Shown here piece after piece: positions 34,283-46,258 of a stretch of 64,000 nucleotides of DNA. The notes under the pieces were generated by a model. It had not been told where the DNA came from. It worked only from the letters and a program-made list of their open reading frames with translations, and ran no database searches. Numbering within the stretch: position 1 is the first letter of the stretch; each line of letters opens with the position of its first letter. The stretch is from Neurospora crassa OR74A (taxonomy: Eukaryota > Ascomycota > Sordariomycetes > Sordariales > Sordariaceae): contig NC_026501.1 of assembly GCF_000182925.2 (NCBI RefSeq), positions 6,675,917 to 6,739,916 of the forward strand, read 5' to 3'. The position numbers were made by a program, and so were the translations under genes.

Positions 34283-35089
34283 GAGGCCTACAACAAACAT
34301 AAGGCAAATGTAATATAACAGTTTAGTACGTTTATTTACATCATTATCATCGAGTGTCAACGAAGGAAAGACTCATGGTCATCCTGTCACCGATTCCGTA
34401 CTTGGTATATATCCAGACATCGACAACCAACTAGAGGCATCTCTCTGCTTCACAATCATTCTAGTTTGATCTCACTCCACATCATCTCGGCGCTTTCCGC
34501 ACATATCCATCAATTCGTCACGTCTTCCAATGGTGCAAAAACGTCCCCTTCCCGCCTGTCCGCGTCACCCATGCCCTTTCAAGATTACCCCTTTATGCGT
34601 GATTCCCAGCGCACTGAAGTGTGAGGGCTGTTGGTGCAGTGATTAAGCACGCACGCAGCCTTCGAACTCATTCCTTCACTCGTACTCATTAAACCCACAG
34701 GGAACCGAAAGGCAAGTCCACATGCTAAGTGTAAAGTAAAGCCATGTTGAGATGGGACCAAAAGTGAAGGCCGCTGATAGAATGGAACATAGCCAGACAG
34801 ATAATCCGGGGTTGTCAGCGGCGAACGAGAGAATCCAGAGAAAAACTCGCATGTTGGAAGAAGGCCTAGTGACTCTTGGGGTGATCACTCAATTACAATT
34901 GTTTATCTGCTAAATGGCATCAGTTGCGCATGAGCTTTACAATGCATCGTATGGGATCTTCTTTGCTGTAACCAACTTCACCCTGTATCGCTTTCCCATT
35001 GGGTATCCTCATCCGTTCTCGTATCATTCCAAGTTTCCATCATAGACACATATCATACACTCCCCCAAGGTTCTCTACCCTCAACGTCT
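34283..35089. other. Convergent 3' region, PIG-U / sam37
   Basis: About 800 nt between convergent genes. A fragment near 34626-34674 vaguely resembles a tRNA D-arm but does not fold. No gene is supported. Confidence 0.55.
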
Positions 35090-36598
35090 TCATGCAAGAC
35101 CAGCGAACATGGCTCCTGCCGCCCCAAAGCTGCCCAAGCCTACCAGTGGCCTATGCCACGTCTGTAACGGCGCGCCCAGCAACCCTCGGTATCGGTACCA
35201 GTAAATACCGAGGCCGGCAACGTTGATAGCCAGCAGAGTCAACCCGGCACCAGCCAGCAAGAGACTGCGTTCACTCTCACCAACGCTTCTCCTTACAACG
35301 AGCTGTGTCTCGGCAGAGTTCTCTTCAGCTACCCTTCTTTGCCTCAACGCCCACCACCTGCTCCATTCCCGTCCAAGCATTGGGATATCGTCAATTACGG
35401 CCCTCACAAACCGCCCAACGATACTGAGCGCCGAGTCGCAGGCACTGACAGCGGGATCACTCTCTCTATCCGCCCACGGCAGCACCTTGCCGCTGTCAGG
35501 GAACGTCTTTCTCCTGTATTCCAGCACAAACTTGCATAATCCGGCATACTTTTTCTGCAACACTTCCTTCAACCAAGGCCTCGGCACCTCAGGAAGCAGC
35601 ATGAGCGCCAGGTAAGCAAACGCAAGACACTTGGTCTCCAGCGTCACCTTGATCCTTGCACCGCCCTCTTTAGCCTCCTCCTCCTCCTCCTCCTCCTCCT
35701 CCCCGTCCTCTTCTTCCAGGAAATCAACTTCCCCAAGCACATCAAACACCTCCGCCGCCAGCCCCTCCAACTTGATCCTCCTCTTCATCTCGGGACTCAA
35801 CTGGCCCTTGACACCGCTATTCTGCCCGCCGACCGCCTTCCTCAGCGCCTTCGGGATCTGCACCCAACCCGCAGCCTCGCGCTCCCGCTCCTCCCTCTCC
35901 AGCCGCTCCATCTCCGCGTCCGTATCCAGGCTGCTCATACCCAGGTGCGCCGCGCGCGCGGCCATGGCGGCCCGCACGGCGAGCGGCTCCGTCCACGGTA
36001 AGGGGAACGGGAGAATGGCGCTGTAGGCGGGTCGAGTGGTTTCAGAGTAGTTGGCCGAGGAGACATAGAGGGACAGGGCAAGGAGCGGGGCGGCCGAGGA
36101 GGTCAGGAGGGCCTTGTAAGCTTGAGAGTCGGCGTATACGCGTGAGGGGAGGGTGGTGACGTCAGGGTGGTGGTAAGAGGGTGGTTGAAGGGTGGAGAGA
36201 TAGTTGACGATAGGGTCGAAGCCGGAGATCCATGTTGCCGTGGAGGGGTTGTAGAGTGCCGGGAGGTGATCTGTATCGAGATGAATGGGATTTGGCCGTT
36301 AGCTTGATGGAATTGACATGGGAAAACCGTACGAGAATGAAATTGCGCCGGAGGGAGGATGGAGCGGGCACTTGCTCGTTGGAGGGAATCGGGGCTGGGG
36401 TGTGTCTGAGATGGCGACTGGTTGAGTGACACTGGATATGGTGAGCTTACGGGATGGAACGGCAGAGGGGCTGCTCTGTACGAGCAGGTAGTCGGCGGCA
36501 CTTAGGGTTTGCGCAAAGTACGTAACGGTCGCAAGGCATTCGGCGTCGATAGAGGGGAGGCCGAAAGCCGGGCCCCAGACATGGAGCTCTAGCGTCAT
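35090..36598 (-). CDS. sam37: Mitochondrial sorting and assembly protein Sam37 (metaxin-like)
   Basis: Exons 36598-36451 and 36270-35090 with a 180-nt phase-1 intron (GTAAGC...GATACAG) give 442 residues. Sam37/Tom37 is a cytosol-facing subunit of the SAM complex that inserts beta-barrel proteins into the outer mitochondrial membrane. The N-terminus LELHVWGPAFGLPSIDAECL and, across the junction, QSSPSAVPSHHLPALYNPST and WISGFDPIVNYL match the metaxin/Tom37 GST-like fold. A GST-C-like helical part follows (LETKCLAFAYLALMLLPEVPRPWLKEVLQKKY). Between them an acidic Glu run, encoded by a CTC/CCT microsatellite at 35674-35701, is an added loop. A hydrophobic segment at about 385-407 could anchor the C-terminus. 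It substrates Tim10-escorted precursors in the same import route. Confidence 0.92.
35674..35701 (-). repeat. CCT triplet repeat encoding polyglutamate
   Basis: A run of CCT triplets on the plus strand, read as GAG on the coding strand, gives a Glu tract in Sam37. It sits between the GST-N-like and GST-C-like parts of the protein. Confidence 0.85.
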
Positions 36599-39500
36599 TT
36601 ATTTGCTTCGGAGGGTCAGGTAGGGATTGGGAATAGCCTTATAAGGATGGGGTGGTTATGTTGATGGATGGGTTGTTGTCGTTGGACCTTGTGGCACGTA
36701 TCGTGGGGTATGTCAAATGCCGGTGGGCTTGTTGGAAGATGGGGGGGATCGAAGCTCTGCCGAGATTGATGAGTACGACAGAGACGTTGCCAACCTAACC
36801 CCAGCAAGGGCAACCTACCTATGCGGGTACCTGATAGCGATGGTCAATGGACCGTAATGTTGAGGAAAAGAAAAGGCTTGAAATCTTGCCAGTCGTCTAT
36901 TGGTCAAAATACGATATGATGGTGCGATTTCGGCTGAAACAGTCGCAAGTTTAAGAGCAGGACGTGACAACGAAGCCCTCACTCCTTGTCGCCCTCTGAC
37001 GTGAGCTCTCGTTGTCCCCATCCGCAGATGCCCACCCCGCACAATCGCGAACTCACGTGTAGATAGGATGATAGAACTCCCCTTTTCCACTTCTACTTTC
37101 AAGGGGAAAGAAGCGAGCAAAAGCACGGGCCTTGGCCCTTGCAAGGTCCCTACACTAACATCTCATCAGAATTGCCTGCGGCACCAAGGAACGACCAGAT
37201 GATGATCGACGCCCTATTTTAGGTTTGCCTCGGCTGTCGCATTCCCACACTGCCAGATGCACAACTTTGAAATTTACAATGAACTTAACACAAAAGAGAC
37301 AGGGGCGGGTAGCGGGTATGCCCGAGAAATCTAGAAGCGCAGAACGTAGGCACTCAGCCAGTCACAGACCGCCTTGCAATTTTCTCTTGTGTTCAACAAC
37401 GTGTGGTGCGCACGTGTGCTGTTTTGATAGAAATGCGCTCTCGTCCTTCTGATTTGTCAATTCAACACAAGCACACAAGGAAAAACAAAAACAAAAAAAT
37501 AAGGGTTCGTCCCTTGGTGCATGAATATGCGGATACCGTTCGCATAGGTCGCAAATTCTCCGATGGAATTCCACACTCTTGAAAGCATGACAACAAGTCA
37601 ACAACATCCCTGCTCCATCTTGCCCTTCCCATCTACTGCTTACATATGTAGGACTCTGTTACGTTGAAGATGGGGTCGTCTTCAAACGTGAGATATGCCG
37701 AGAAGGAAAAACAGGATCAATGAATGATACAGCAATCCCCATCGGTATCAGCGGCTTCATTGTTTCCGACGTCTGAGACACACCGACCGTCTTCGGCCTC
37801 CACTTTCTCTTGTGCTTCTCCCGTCGTTCCTTGTCATTGTCGTTATCTTTCCAATGTCGTGCCCGTCTTTGTTCGGCATGCATCTCCGACGGTGCAACTT
37901 GCAAAGATGCATCGGAGTATCGGGTTTGGAAAGGTGGTTTTGAATTTTTTTGCTGGAGCGCGTCATGATGGTTGTGGATCTACTTTCCCACATGCATGCC
38001 TGGAGAGCACTGAAGAGGTACCCAGGTTACCATCCGCGGTTGCTTCGAGTTTAGCACGTCTCCTGGTACTCCTCTGGAGTCTGGCGCGATCATACAACGG
38101 CAAGCGAGATCCCGAAATATCCATGGCAATTCGCTCAAATCAAACCTGTTGTGTTGGTCGGAGAGAAATGAAATGTGAATATTACGGTGCGTGCACATCA
38201 CGCCAAGATTCGAAACAACTCCTGTCAGCAGTAGATTCCCTTTCGGTCGTTGGAAAGAAACCTTGTGGCCAGTGAGGATCTTGTGTTTTTTGGTGTTTTC
38301 GCCTCTGGTTAATTTCCTCCTTGACCCTACATATGCTAGTAGTAGGGCATCTATACAGTGTAGATCGATGCTCCCCTTTCTTGCGCTGCGCATAGTAGCC
38401 ATATGCTGCCACATACGGTCTTCATGCCAGGTACGCGTAGCAGCAACGGGAAGGATCGGATCCCTTCATTGGACGGGTAACATTGGGCGTTGCGAATTTT
38501 GGGGAATGAATTAAAGTTCAACCTCATCGTTTACCGCGGCTGAAAAAAAGAAAGAAGAAGAAAAGAAAAAAAAGGAACCTTCATGTCATCACTTGGCTTT
38601 TGTCATAAAGTGGCTATCGCATCATAGCAATCAAGATGGCAACACTATAAAACCCATGTGCTAAGGTCGTAAGAAAGGAAAAAATGTTGTCACGAATACA
38701 ACTCTGTCTTGATATCTCTCTATATCGTGCACATCCTATACCCGTATGACCAGAATCTCACTGGCCAAGTCACCGAAGAGGCCAAAGGCGCGCGATGCGC
38801 GGTTACCAGGCTCGTTTCCTGTCCACGCGATCGATATCAAAAGCCAAACAGAGCAAGGAAGGGACGGGAGGGAAACTTCAGGAACAGGGGGGCAGAGAGG
38901 AGGGGAAGGTAGTATGGATGGACAGAGAAGATCTTGGAAAGAGAACGACGCTGAAGATGAATGTTTCGGCACAGTCTAATGGGGGAGGGAATGAATTGTC
39001 TATGCCATCTGATCTGCTGATGGATCTTCGATCAAGAGATCATCACGTCTGCTCCTCCAAGCCAAACGTGAATGAGGTGCATAGAGATTGCGTTTCATCA
39101 AGAAAACGATTGCCGTGTACTGTACAACACGCAGCAATACCAACCACGTAAAGAGACAGCGATGGGTCTTGACAGTATGGAGAAGATCATGACACCCCCT
39201 AGGTAAATATCACGCACTTTAAGCGCGGTTTCTGAGACTTTTGTCCTCGGCTCCCATTATTACCGTTATCGTTTGTCGACTTTCCCCATACATACTACTC
39301 CCCTTCATTTTACACGACTCTTCCTTGGTGAGCTGAGGCCAAGACCATTGTTGCGCGGTGCCATCACCAAGTTGGACGCCAAGAAGACGGAGTCTCCTCT
39401 TTCTTGAATTGAGATGAGATACTTCGGCAACGCGGCTGCGCTAAAGGGGACATGGGGGCGGAGGGGTATTAGGATGGCCTCTTGATGGGGAAAACAAATG

Positions 39501-41604
39501 GTAAAGTCATGGCAGCCTGTCGCTCTCTCTTACGCACGATACAACAACAGCGTCGGTTTGGACAGCTGCTTCAGGCTTGCTGCATTAATAAGCCGCAACA
39601 CTGTCCTCCGAACATGTCGCCTTGGCAAAGTTTTGCGTACCATTGCGAGGTGGTATTCGTAGCCGAATACTGACGTTTTGTCATGTTTAAACCTCAAAGC
39701 CTCGCTCGCTTCCTCCTCCACCTTTCTGGGGAATTTACAGGAGAGGTAGGGTAAGGGGGGGGGGGGGGGGGAAAATGAAAGAGAGGGTAGAATTTTTGGA
39801 GCGGATGGGTCGAGAGTAAACAATGAGCAGGCATCGTCCGGCGGTTTCATCGGAGATTCGTGATCTGTAAAAGTCAAAGCAATGGTCGACGGCAAGTGAA
39901 GTAACGTAGAGTCCAAAGGAACGTAAGAATGAATCAGACTGACAAAACTGGTAGTGTATTGATGACCTCGTAAGACTGTAGTGCTTCATTGAACATGAGC
40001 TAGTGTGAAGAAAATAAACAGTTGGCTCTGTTCCTCGGAGGTGTAACAAACACCGAAAATCTGGCGATATCCATCTCTGAAGGATGCAAGTCTCAGATGT
40101 CATCCTTTCATCGGCGACCATATCTGAGTCTGTCCTTCAGTCGGTCTCCGTACTCGCCGACATACCCTATCTTGTTGCATTTGCCCATTACCACCTCACG
40201 AGCTCCAGCTACGGCGAAAAAAAGCCCCATCGGCACTCAGCAACTCCTTGCTTTTGCGCGCTTCACCCTAGTAGCTACGTTGTCGCGCGTGCCCTTATCT
40301 CTTTTGATCGCGAAATTCCGAGGCTGGTGTTGAAAATTTTTTCGAAAGAAAAAATCTTTCCGATAAGTTGATGGTTGCTGTTCTCCCCATGCTTCTCCAT
40401 CCTGCCCTTCTCCAAAGTCACCGGGGCCAGCAGATATTTTACTTGGACTCCATTGCAATGATGTAATTCAAGCTGAGACCGGGTCTCGACCCTCGTCCGA
40501 GACCAGTACATACCGTAGTGTAGCACACACATGAGTGTGGAGATGACCCTTGGCTTTATTTTGCATTGTATGCAGAAACTGAGTGTGACCTGGTTCTCCC
40601 CACTCCCTGACGGCAGACGGGCTTCAGTTTCAGTGTGAGAAGAGAAAGGGATGAGGAGGAATGAACAACGCATGCAGGCCATCCAGTTCGAGGAATTGGA
40701 AGAAGAGAGCGATAACGGTTTCGATATGCGATCGATGGGAGGGTGGACAATTCAATTCGTGTTTCACGAAAGATTATTCTGATCTCAGGATTGTGGGCCC
40801 AGGAGTATAATGACATGTCAATTAAATTCCTGGTTCCCGCATCCAGATGCATTGGAATTCACATGATGAGAGGAGCCAAGGAGAATCGCATAATGGTAGA
40901 TCACTGAATGATTGTGGTATTCGAGTGGTTAAAAACCGGGCCGTTCAGAGAGTGAGGCACTCAAAGTGCTCGTGGTATCAAGTTGCGGTAGTACATGTGA
41001 ATGTCGGAAGACCGACTACAGAAAAACACCTTCCCAATGAGTTCCCAAACCCGCCCAGAAACCCCCTTCCGATTCCTTCCATGCCCCCCATTACCCCCAG
41101 CCAATGCCCGTACCAGCGACCATGGTGATGTCTGACGCCGATGCCCATGCTCCCATACTGATAGTGATACAGTTCCCAAATACAAAAACAAAAACAAAAA
41201 AAATTAGAAAAAGTTGGTGGTTTTCGCAATGCTCGTTGAATCGTCATTCCAAATTGGAAGAATTAGCGAGAGTAGTCATTGATTAAAAGGTCGGTATTAT
41301 GTGGTGGTACAGTGTCGAAATGCAAAATTCGCGCCAGCTGGATCCGGAGCTCAAGCTCGCGGAGGTTGTGGTTGAAGTTCCCTCGAGCCCGGCTGGTGAA
41401 TTGTGTTCCAAAAGACTGGATGAGTGGTGGTAGCCATCGTGATGCGGCAGGATTGTCGCTTGGGTTGATTCAAAGGCCGAAGAACGACCAGGGAAAATCG
41501 TACGGTCATCGACCAACCGCTGGAGTGGTTGATATTAGTGATGGCATGTCGAGACCGACGGTGAGAGGCTGCTGCGTTGATATGCAGGCGGGCATGCAAA
41601 CGCA
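36599..41604. other. Gene-poor region, left part
   Basis: About 5 kb beyond sam37 with no supportable gene. The longest frames (183 codons on + at 37724, 144 on - at 37980, 128 on - at 39530 and 39735) have Cys/His/Ser-heavy compositions and overlap each other in opposite directions, as chance frames do. Contents seen: purine-rich A/G tracts near 38540-38575, a 17-nt G run at 39755-39771, and a small A-rich tract near 41184-41203. The first few hundred bases are probably the sam37 promoter. Confidence 0.55.
39755..39771. repeat. 17-nt poly(G) run
   Basis: Seventeen consecutive G on the plus strand followed by AAAATGAAAG. Long G homopolymers are rare, can form four-stranded or triplex structures and are prone to slippage and sequencing error, so the exact length is uncertain. 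Confidence 0.85.
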
Positions 41605-41841
41605 CTATGGCGTGCAGCTCGTGATGATTGATGCGCCAAAGGGGAGCCACTCAGTACTAAAAAAGCTACTGGGGCTCTGCAGTGGGCACTCTGCAGCCTT
41701 GTGCTCCGCGGCCAGTGAAACCAATCTTGAGAAAGCTCGGCCCGGCCGCAACCCTTGTGAAAAGAGGATAGAGCATAGACAGACAATGATGAGAACAAGG
41801 AGACATGAGAGATGCCAAGATGTCATCGAGTTGCTTTCCAT
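41605..41841 (-). CDS. Possible small secreted or membrane protein
   Basis: An ATG-initiated frame of 78 residues on the minus strand. From its sixth residue it reads MTSWHLSCLLVLIIVCLCSI, a good match to a signal peptide or membrane segment, followed by a short tail ending in SCTP. It lies downstream of a TATA-like box at 42214-42219 and a CAA-rich leader-like stretch, and about 20 nt after a 30-codon frame (41861-41953). It may be a real small gene, the downstream frame of a bicistronic or intron-containing transcript, or chance. No family recognised. Confidence 0.25.
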   Translation of the reverse strand: MESNSMTSWHLSCLLVLIIVCLCSILFSQGLRPGRAFSRLVSLAAEHKAAECPLQSPSSFFSTEWLPFGASIITSCTP

Positions 41842-41860
41842 CCATGTTGAAGCGAGCTGC

Positions 41861-41953
41861 TTAACCCCTCTTGGGAAGAGGAGGAAGAGGGCGGCTGGGA
41901 GGGGGGCCGGGGCAGGGAGGAAGCTGGGAAGGGCGCTGAGCGGCAGCAGGCAT
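41861..41953 (-). CDS. Possible 30-residue proline-rich small ORF
   Basis: The first ATG after a leader-like CAACAACAAC-rich stretch (context CATCAAAATGCC, which suits initiation) opens a frame of 30 residues (starts MPAAAQRPSQLPP, about 45 percent Pro) ending in TAA. It could be a small protein, an upstream ORF controlling the next frame, or the first exon of a gene whose splice site I cannot place. Confidence 0.25.
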   Translation of the reverse strand: MPAAAQRPSQLPPCPGPPPSRPLPPLPKRG

Positions 41954-42213
41954 TTTGATGGTTTGTTTTGGTGTTGTGATAGTTGTTGTTGTTGTTGTTA
42001 TAGATATTCGTGTGGATGACTATGTAGTCAAGAGCCGAGTTGAGTTCTTTGGAGGTTGGCGGCGGTGGTAGATATAAGCTGTCGTTGGTAGAAGCTTGTG
42101 TAATCCGAAGACTGTTTGAAGTGTCTTGAGTGTCCTGATGGTGAGCTGATTGGTGTTGTTTGATCTGATGATGGCTATTCAAAGGTGGTGAGAGGAAGGT
42201 GGGAGGGCTCAGG

Positions 42214-42219
42214 CTTATA
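42214..42219 (-). promoter_or_regulatory. TATA-like box of a possible minus-strand transcript
   Basis: ATATAAGCC on the minus strand, followed about 35-40 nt later by a CA-rich stretch (CCATCATCAGATCAAACAAC) that looks like a fungal transcription start and 5' UTR, then CAA repeats and an ATG at 41953. The arrangement resembles TATA-driven strongly regulated fungal genes. This is judged by eye only. Confidence 0.3.
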
Positions 42220-42405
42220 TGTAGGAAATGTGCCGAGTAACGACCTCAACATTGCCCTTTACGGATAACGTGGAGATGGGCAGGGTGGCAGGCTCTGTGA
42301 ATTCACAGACAGGGCTGCGGCCAGGCAGTTAGTTGCTGCCAGGGTCTGTGGATCGCAGCCCTCGAACGAGAAAAGCCCAGCGTGAATGGAAAATGCCCGG
42401 CGACA

Positions 42406-42459
42406 ATGGTACGCATGGTAAGCATGGTACGCATGGTACGCATGGTACGCATGGTTGTA
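42406..42459. repeat. 9-bp tandem repeat, about six units
   Basis: Unit ATGGTACGC, present five times in a row from 42406 to 42450 with one change in the second unit, then a degenerate sixth. It is directly followed by TGGTACGTACC. It lies about 200 nt upstream of the TATA-like box of the candidate minus-strand transcript. Confidence 0.9.
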
Positions 42460-42655
42460 TGCCTGGTACGTACCGTCATGGTATCAGGAACGGGCGGGAC
42501 CTGGCAGCTGAGACCGTGGAGTAGTACATTGAACGGGGGTTCAGGTACAAGCGATGTAGCGCTGCTGGCGCGATGAATTGCTGCGCGCGTTACAAAAATA
42601 AAGTTGCGCATCGCACTCAAGGGGTGTCGAGCCTTGTACCAGGACATGAAGGACG

Positions 42656-43519
42656 CTAACTTGCGGTGACGCAGCCATGGCTTGGCGTAATTGAACGTCT
42701 CAAAGCAGTGAAAGGTTCCTGAATTGTGCCTGGAAGGCTACCAGAGCGATCCTGGTAATGAATGACCTTTGAGTGAGTTCGCGCTGCGAGAAAAATGAAA
42801 CACAGCAGGCCGACCGGGGTGCCCTGCTGCATGACACCGCTTTCCCCCCTGTCTTGCAAGAAAGGCGATTGGGGAAAGAGAGAAAGTGCCCTTTGTATAG
42901 TACCTGCCGCAAGTACCTGATGACTGGAGCAGGCCAAACAGCCTTTCATTTCCATGTTCACCCATTTTTGGCTGTTGTTGTCGCCGGTCCCGCAGGACGC
43001 CAAAAATACGATCGGTACGGGATCGTACGGGGGCCCGCGCTGTAATAATGGGCTAATGAGTGGGATTGGGAATAATGGGAGAACAGGCAAAGTCCTGGAA
43101 TCGGTTTGCAAGAGAAGAACGTCCTTGGTGTTCTGGAAATAGCGGTCGGCCTGCTTTCCCATGGCATCCATGACGACGGCAACTCCTTTGCAATCAGACG
43201 TCGTGATTGTTGTCCTCATCGCACCTGGGGTTTGCTTGTCTGTGACAAGATGTGTTGGGCTTCTTTCGCGTGCCGGTGCCATATGGCAAAACATGAGGTG
43301 GCCATGCGACCGCCGGGCCTCCGGCGACCCGCGCTGTCCGTCCGAACTCTGCCAGTGCTCGCCCGCCAAGGCCAGCCCGCCGGCTATTGCGCTGGAGAAC
43401 GAAGATGCGGTTGCCGTCGTGGTCGGCCGGCCATTGAGAGCGGGCCTAGCCAAGACCTCACTCACATCCACACTCGGCATGCGGGATAACTTCTGAAACA
43501 ATCTTGCGTCCACTGACAA
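42656..43519 (-). CDS. Hypothetical 287-codon open frame
   Basis: The longest ATG frame in the gene-poor interval. A more natural start is Met14 (43480, MPSVDVSEVLARPALNG). The product is a mix of Ala/Thr/Ser-rich and hydrophobic stretches (SRTLPVLPLFPIPLISPLL) with no recognised domain. Plus-strand frames overlap it (43106-43496). The length is suggestive but not proof of coding. Confidence 0.22.
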   Translation of the reverse strand: MSVDARLFQKLSRMPSVDVSEVLARPALNGRPTTTATASSFSSAIAGGLALAGEHWQSSDGQRGSPEARRSHGHLMFCHMAPARERSPTHLVTDKQTPGAMRTTITTSDCKGVAVVMDAMGKQADRYFQNTKDVLLLQTDSRTLPVLPLFPIPLISPLLQRGPPYDPVPIVFLASCGTGDNNSQKWVNMEMKGCLACSSHQVLAAGTIQRALSLFPQSPFLQDRGESGVMQQGTPVGLLCFIFLAARTHSKVIHYQDRSGSLPGTIQEPFTALRRSITPSHGCVTAS

Positions 43520-46258
43520 CAGTTATCGACATCATGTTTACTCAGGTGTACTGGATGGGACGTGATTTCATCCTGCTTTCTACATTTCTGTGAGAAAACG
43601 GGAAGTGATCGATGATCTGGGCTGCCACCATTCATTCGCGCATTACCCGCATTCAGGTCAGGCATTTTGACACTCAAGGACGTCCAAAAAGGGCAGCGTA
43701 CATTGGTGCGCACATCGCAGCTGAAAGTTGTTGGCGTTGGCGTTGGCGATTCCTATCGTGTCTTCCACTTGGAGTATGCAAATTTTGCTTGCCTTTTTTT
43801 TTTCGAGCGTATCCACTGGCAATCTCAGGTGCTTCATTAGACTCAGTACTGTATAGAGGTAGAGCAAATTTGGCACAAAAGTTCCTGCAAAGCTGCATAG
43901 GGGAAAATTCCTCTTGGCTTTTTGCTGCTAGCCTGCCCCCAGCAGTCCCAGGCACGCCAGACCAGCGTTGTTTCTGTTTTCGGGGTCTCCCCAGGAACCA
44001 GGAACAGGTTGATTTGCCTTGCCGCTGTCGCCGATGCCGTTGGTTTTTTTCCCCTTCCCTTACAGTATTACACTATGCTCAGAATGCTGAGGAATTTTTG
44101 CCACTTTCTCATTTCCACGAAACCCGCCAAAACAGGCCCTAAAAATTCTTGAGACTCCATGGAGCACCCTCCTGGGACAATTACATACCACAACTCCGGG
44201 CACTGTCCACCGTCCATCTTCGGGCCGCCCGACCACAAACGTTTCAGTCTCGGGCACGAGAAAGCGGCGAATCTGTCAAACGAACGGCCGAACTCATGCT
44301 CAACAACGGGATACGGTTTACCCTTCGGACGCGACTGTGATCGCACAACTGTCCTGCGGTCGAACGAGCCAAAAGCCGGTTCCCGGCTGACCGTCGGTCA
44401 GTGTTCAACTTAAGACATGTAAGAAATGTTTCAAAGAGCTGCAGGAGCCGTGTGCTCGACTTGAGACAGCACCGATCAACACGTAATACCGTATAAACTC
44501 GGGGCCTTCGTTCTCGGATTCTCGCAGTGTGCGGTAGAAATTATCGGTTCTAGCGAATAGCGATCACAAAGAATACGTACCTTGGGGTCTGGGTTTTCAA
44601 AGAGGTCGGTTCAAGCGTATCTGTAATGCTGCATGTCACAGTGCTTTCTCGAAAACGTACACCCTCCGAGTGTCTCTCAAAAGCATGCACCGCTTCTGTT
44701 AGCAGTCAGTTCTGCATATCCGATCGTCAGCTGGCCCCCCTTTTGGTTACCTTTTCAAACACTCGTAAATTATCTTATGCTGTCTTCACGCCATGATAAT
44801 ATCAACAATGATGGCGGTCGCCTTGTTGTGGCCTCGTTTACATATTGCTCGCAATGCCTGTGTTACAACCAACCACACGCCACCGTTGCAAGTGGCTGAC
44901 CTGAATGCCCACGCGGTACATTGTCCCTGTAGGCTAGTTGATAGCTCACAAAACTACCGAGACTGGAAGTTGTGTCGGCGATGAGCTGGGAGGGACGAGG
45001 ACATGCCATGGTCAGCGCGATGCAAGTGTGTACATCAGTGTAGGAGATTCGATCACATTGCCTTCTCATTGACGTCATTAAACCGTAACCTTGAGACAGC
45101 TTCCTCCCCCTCCGCACTTGGGAATTGCTTTTAGGGGTGAGACCGACGCCGGATCGGAGCCCCACGATGTTGATTGAGGCTGATAGTCTTTACGCACTAA
45201 AGTGGACGTCTGAGATCCAGACCGCGCCGCCGAAAAAGAAAATCGTCCGTCCTTGTGTTGTTCGTTTGCCCGGCGGCGAAGCCGACAGAGCGGCCCGGCA
45301 ATGAAATGCACTGCAGTCCTCAGCTATTCGTTTTTCGCTGCGTGCGCGGAGTGTTGGACGGAATTGGAATGGGATGGAGGAGCGGAACGGGAGCATCGCC
45401 TTCCTTGGCTCGTTCCCAAGAGCAAGAGAAAGCCATCGCAGGTAGCCCCATTCGACAGACGATTGCATGACGGGAATGCCTCAGAAGATTCCTCTTGTCA
45501 GGAACCGTCTCGGTCAGGAACTGGGCCAGGACTGGGCTGACGGTGCGACCTTCGACTGGATTGGCGTCCTTGGAGAACGCCACGCACTTTGGTTGGGCGA
45601 AGGCCACTTCCCCGCATCACAACTTATACAGTGTCTGCGCCCAAAGGAGACATCCCACCACCTTGGGGGGTGAGCCTGTGTCAGCCGAAGTCTGGTAGGT
45701 TGATAAGAAAGAGCTGGTCGAGTTGGGTCAGCTCGGGCTGAACAGCCTCTTCGATTATACCATCTGGTGGTTGGGAAACCCCACTGGCTATTAAGCCTAT
45801 CTATCGCAAATCACCCATAATGACCTAATACAGGGCTTCAACTGCAATGATATGTCGCGATCAGTGGTGTAAAGAAAGCCGGGGAAGTCAGAAGATGTAA
45901 GGCAAGCAGGCAGGGATAAGGAAGATCCTATCAAGGTACGTGTCGCTAGTTTACTCATCTAAGCGCTAACCCGCCATTTTGGCAACTTGTCCGTCCCAAG
46001 TCGAAATATCAAGACATGGTCAACACGAATATCCTGCATAAGGCTCACTGTGCTTTAGCTGAGACTCTGCCCCCAAAGGGCGTGCGCTGGCTGATCGAAC
46101 TTGCATGTCCTATCGAGTGTGTTCAGTGTGGGCCTGTTTCAGATCATTCGTACCTGATCAGCATTAATATTTAGGCTTTATGGCGTAACCGACTTTAGCG
46201 AGCGCTTATTTGGCCATAGCATTGACAACTTGGGACATCATGATCATACTGTAGTATA
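43520..46258. other. Gene-poor region, middle part
   Basis: No supportable gene. Short frames on both strands contradict each other; the longest (176 codons, + at 43612) has an improbable Trp/Arg/Cys composition. A small GTTGGC direct repeat lies near 43732-43748. No RNA gene recognised. Confidence 0.5.

Noticed and set aside
34626-34674. tRNA-like fragment (TTGGTGCAGTGATTAAGCAC, then TTCGAACTC)
   Set aside because: The D-arm resemblance is not followed by a foldable anticodon arm or an acceptor stem.
41279-42019. 246-codon plus-strand frame
   Set aside because: It is Cys/Arg/Ser-heavy, ends in a run of Cys from a TTG/TGT microsatellite, and is antisense to the better supported leader and small ORFs.
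43612-44142. 176-codon plus-strand frame
   Set aside because: Improbable composition (Trp/Arg/Cys clusters), overlapped by minus-strand frames and without a leader-like upstream region.
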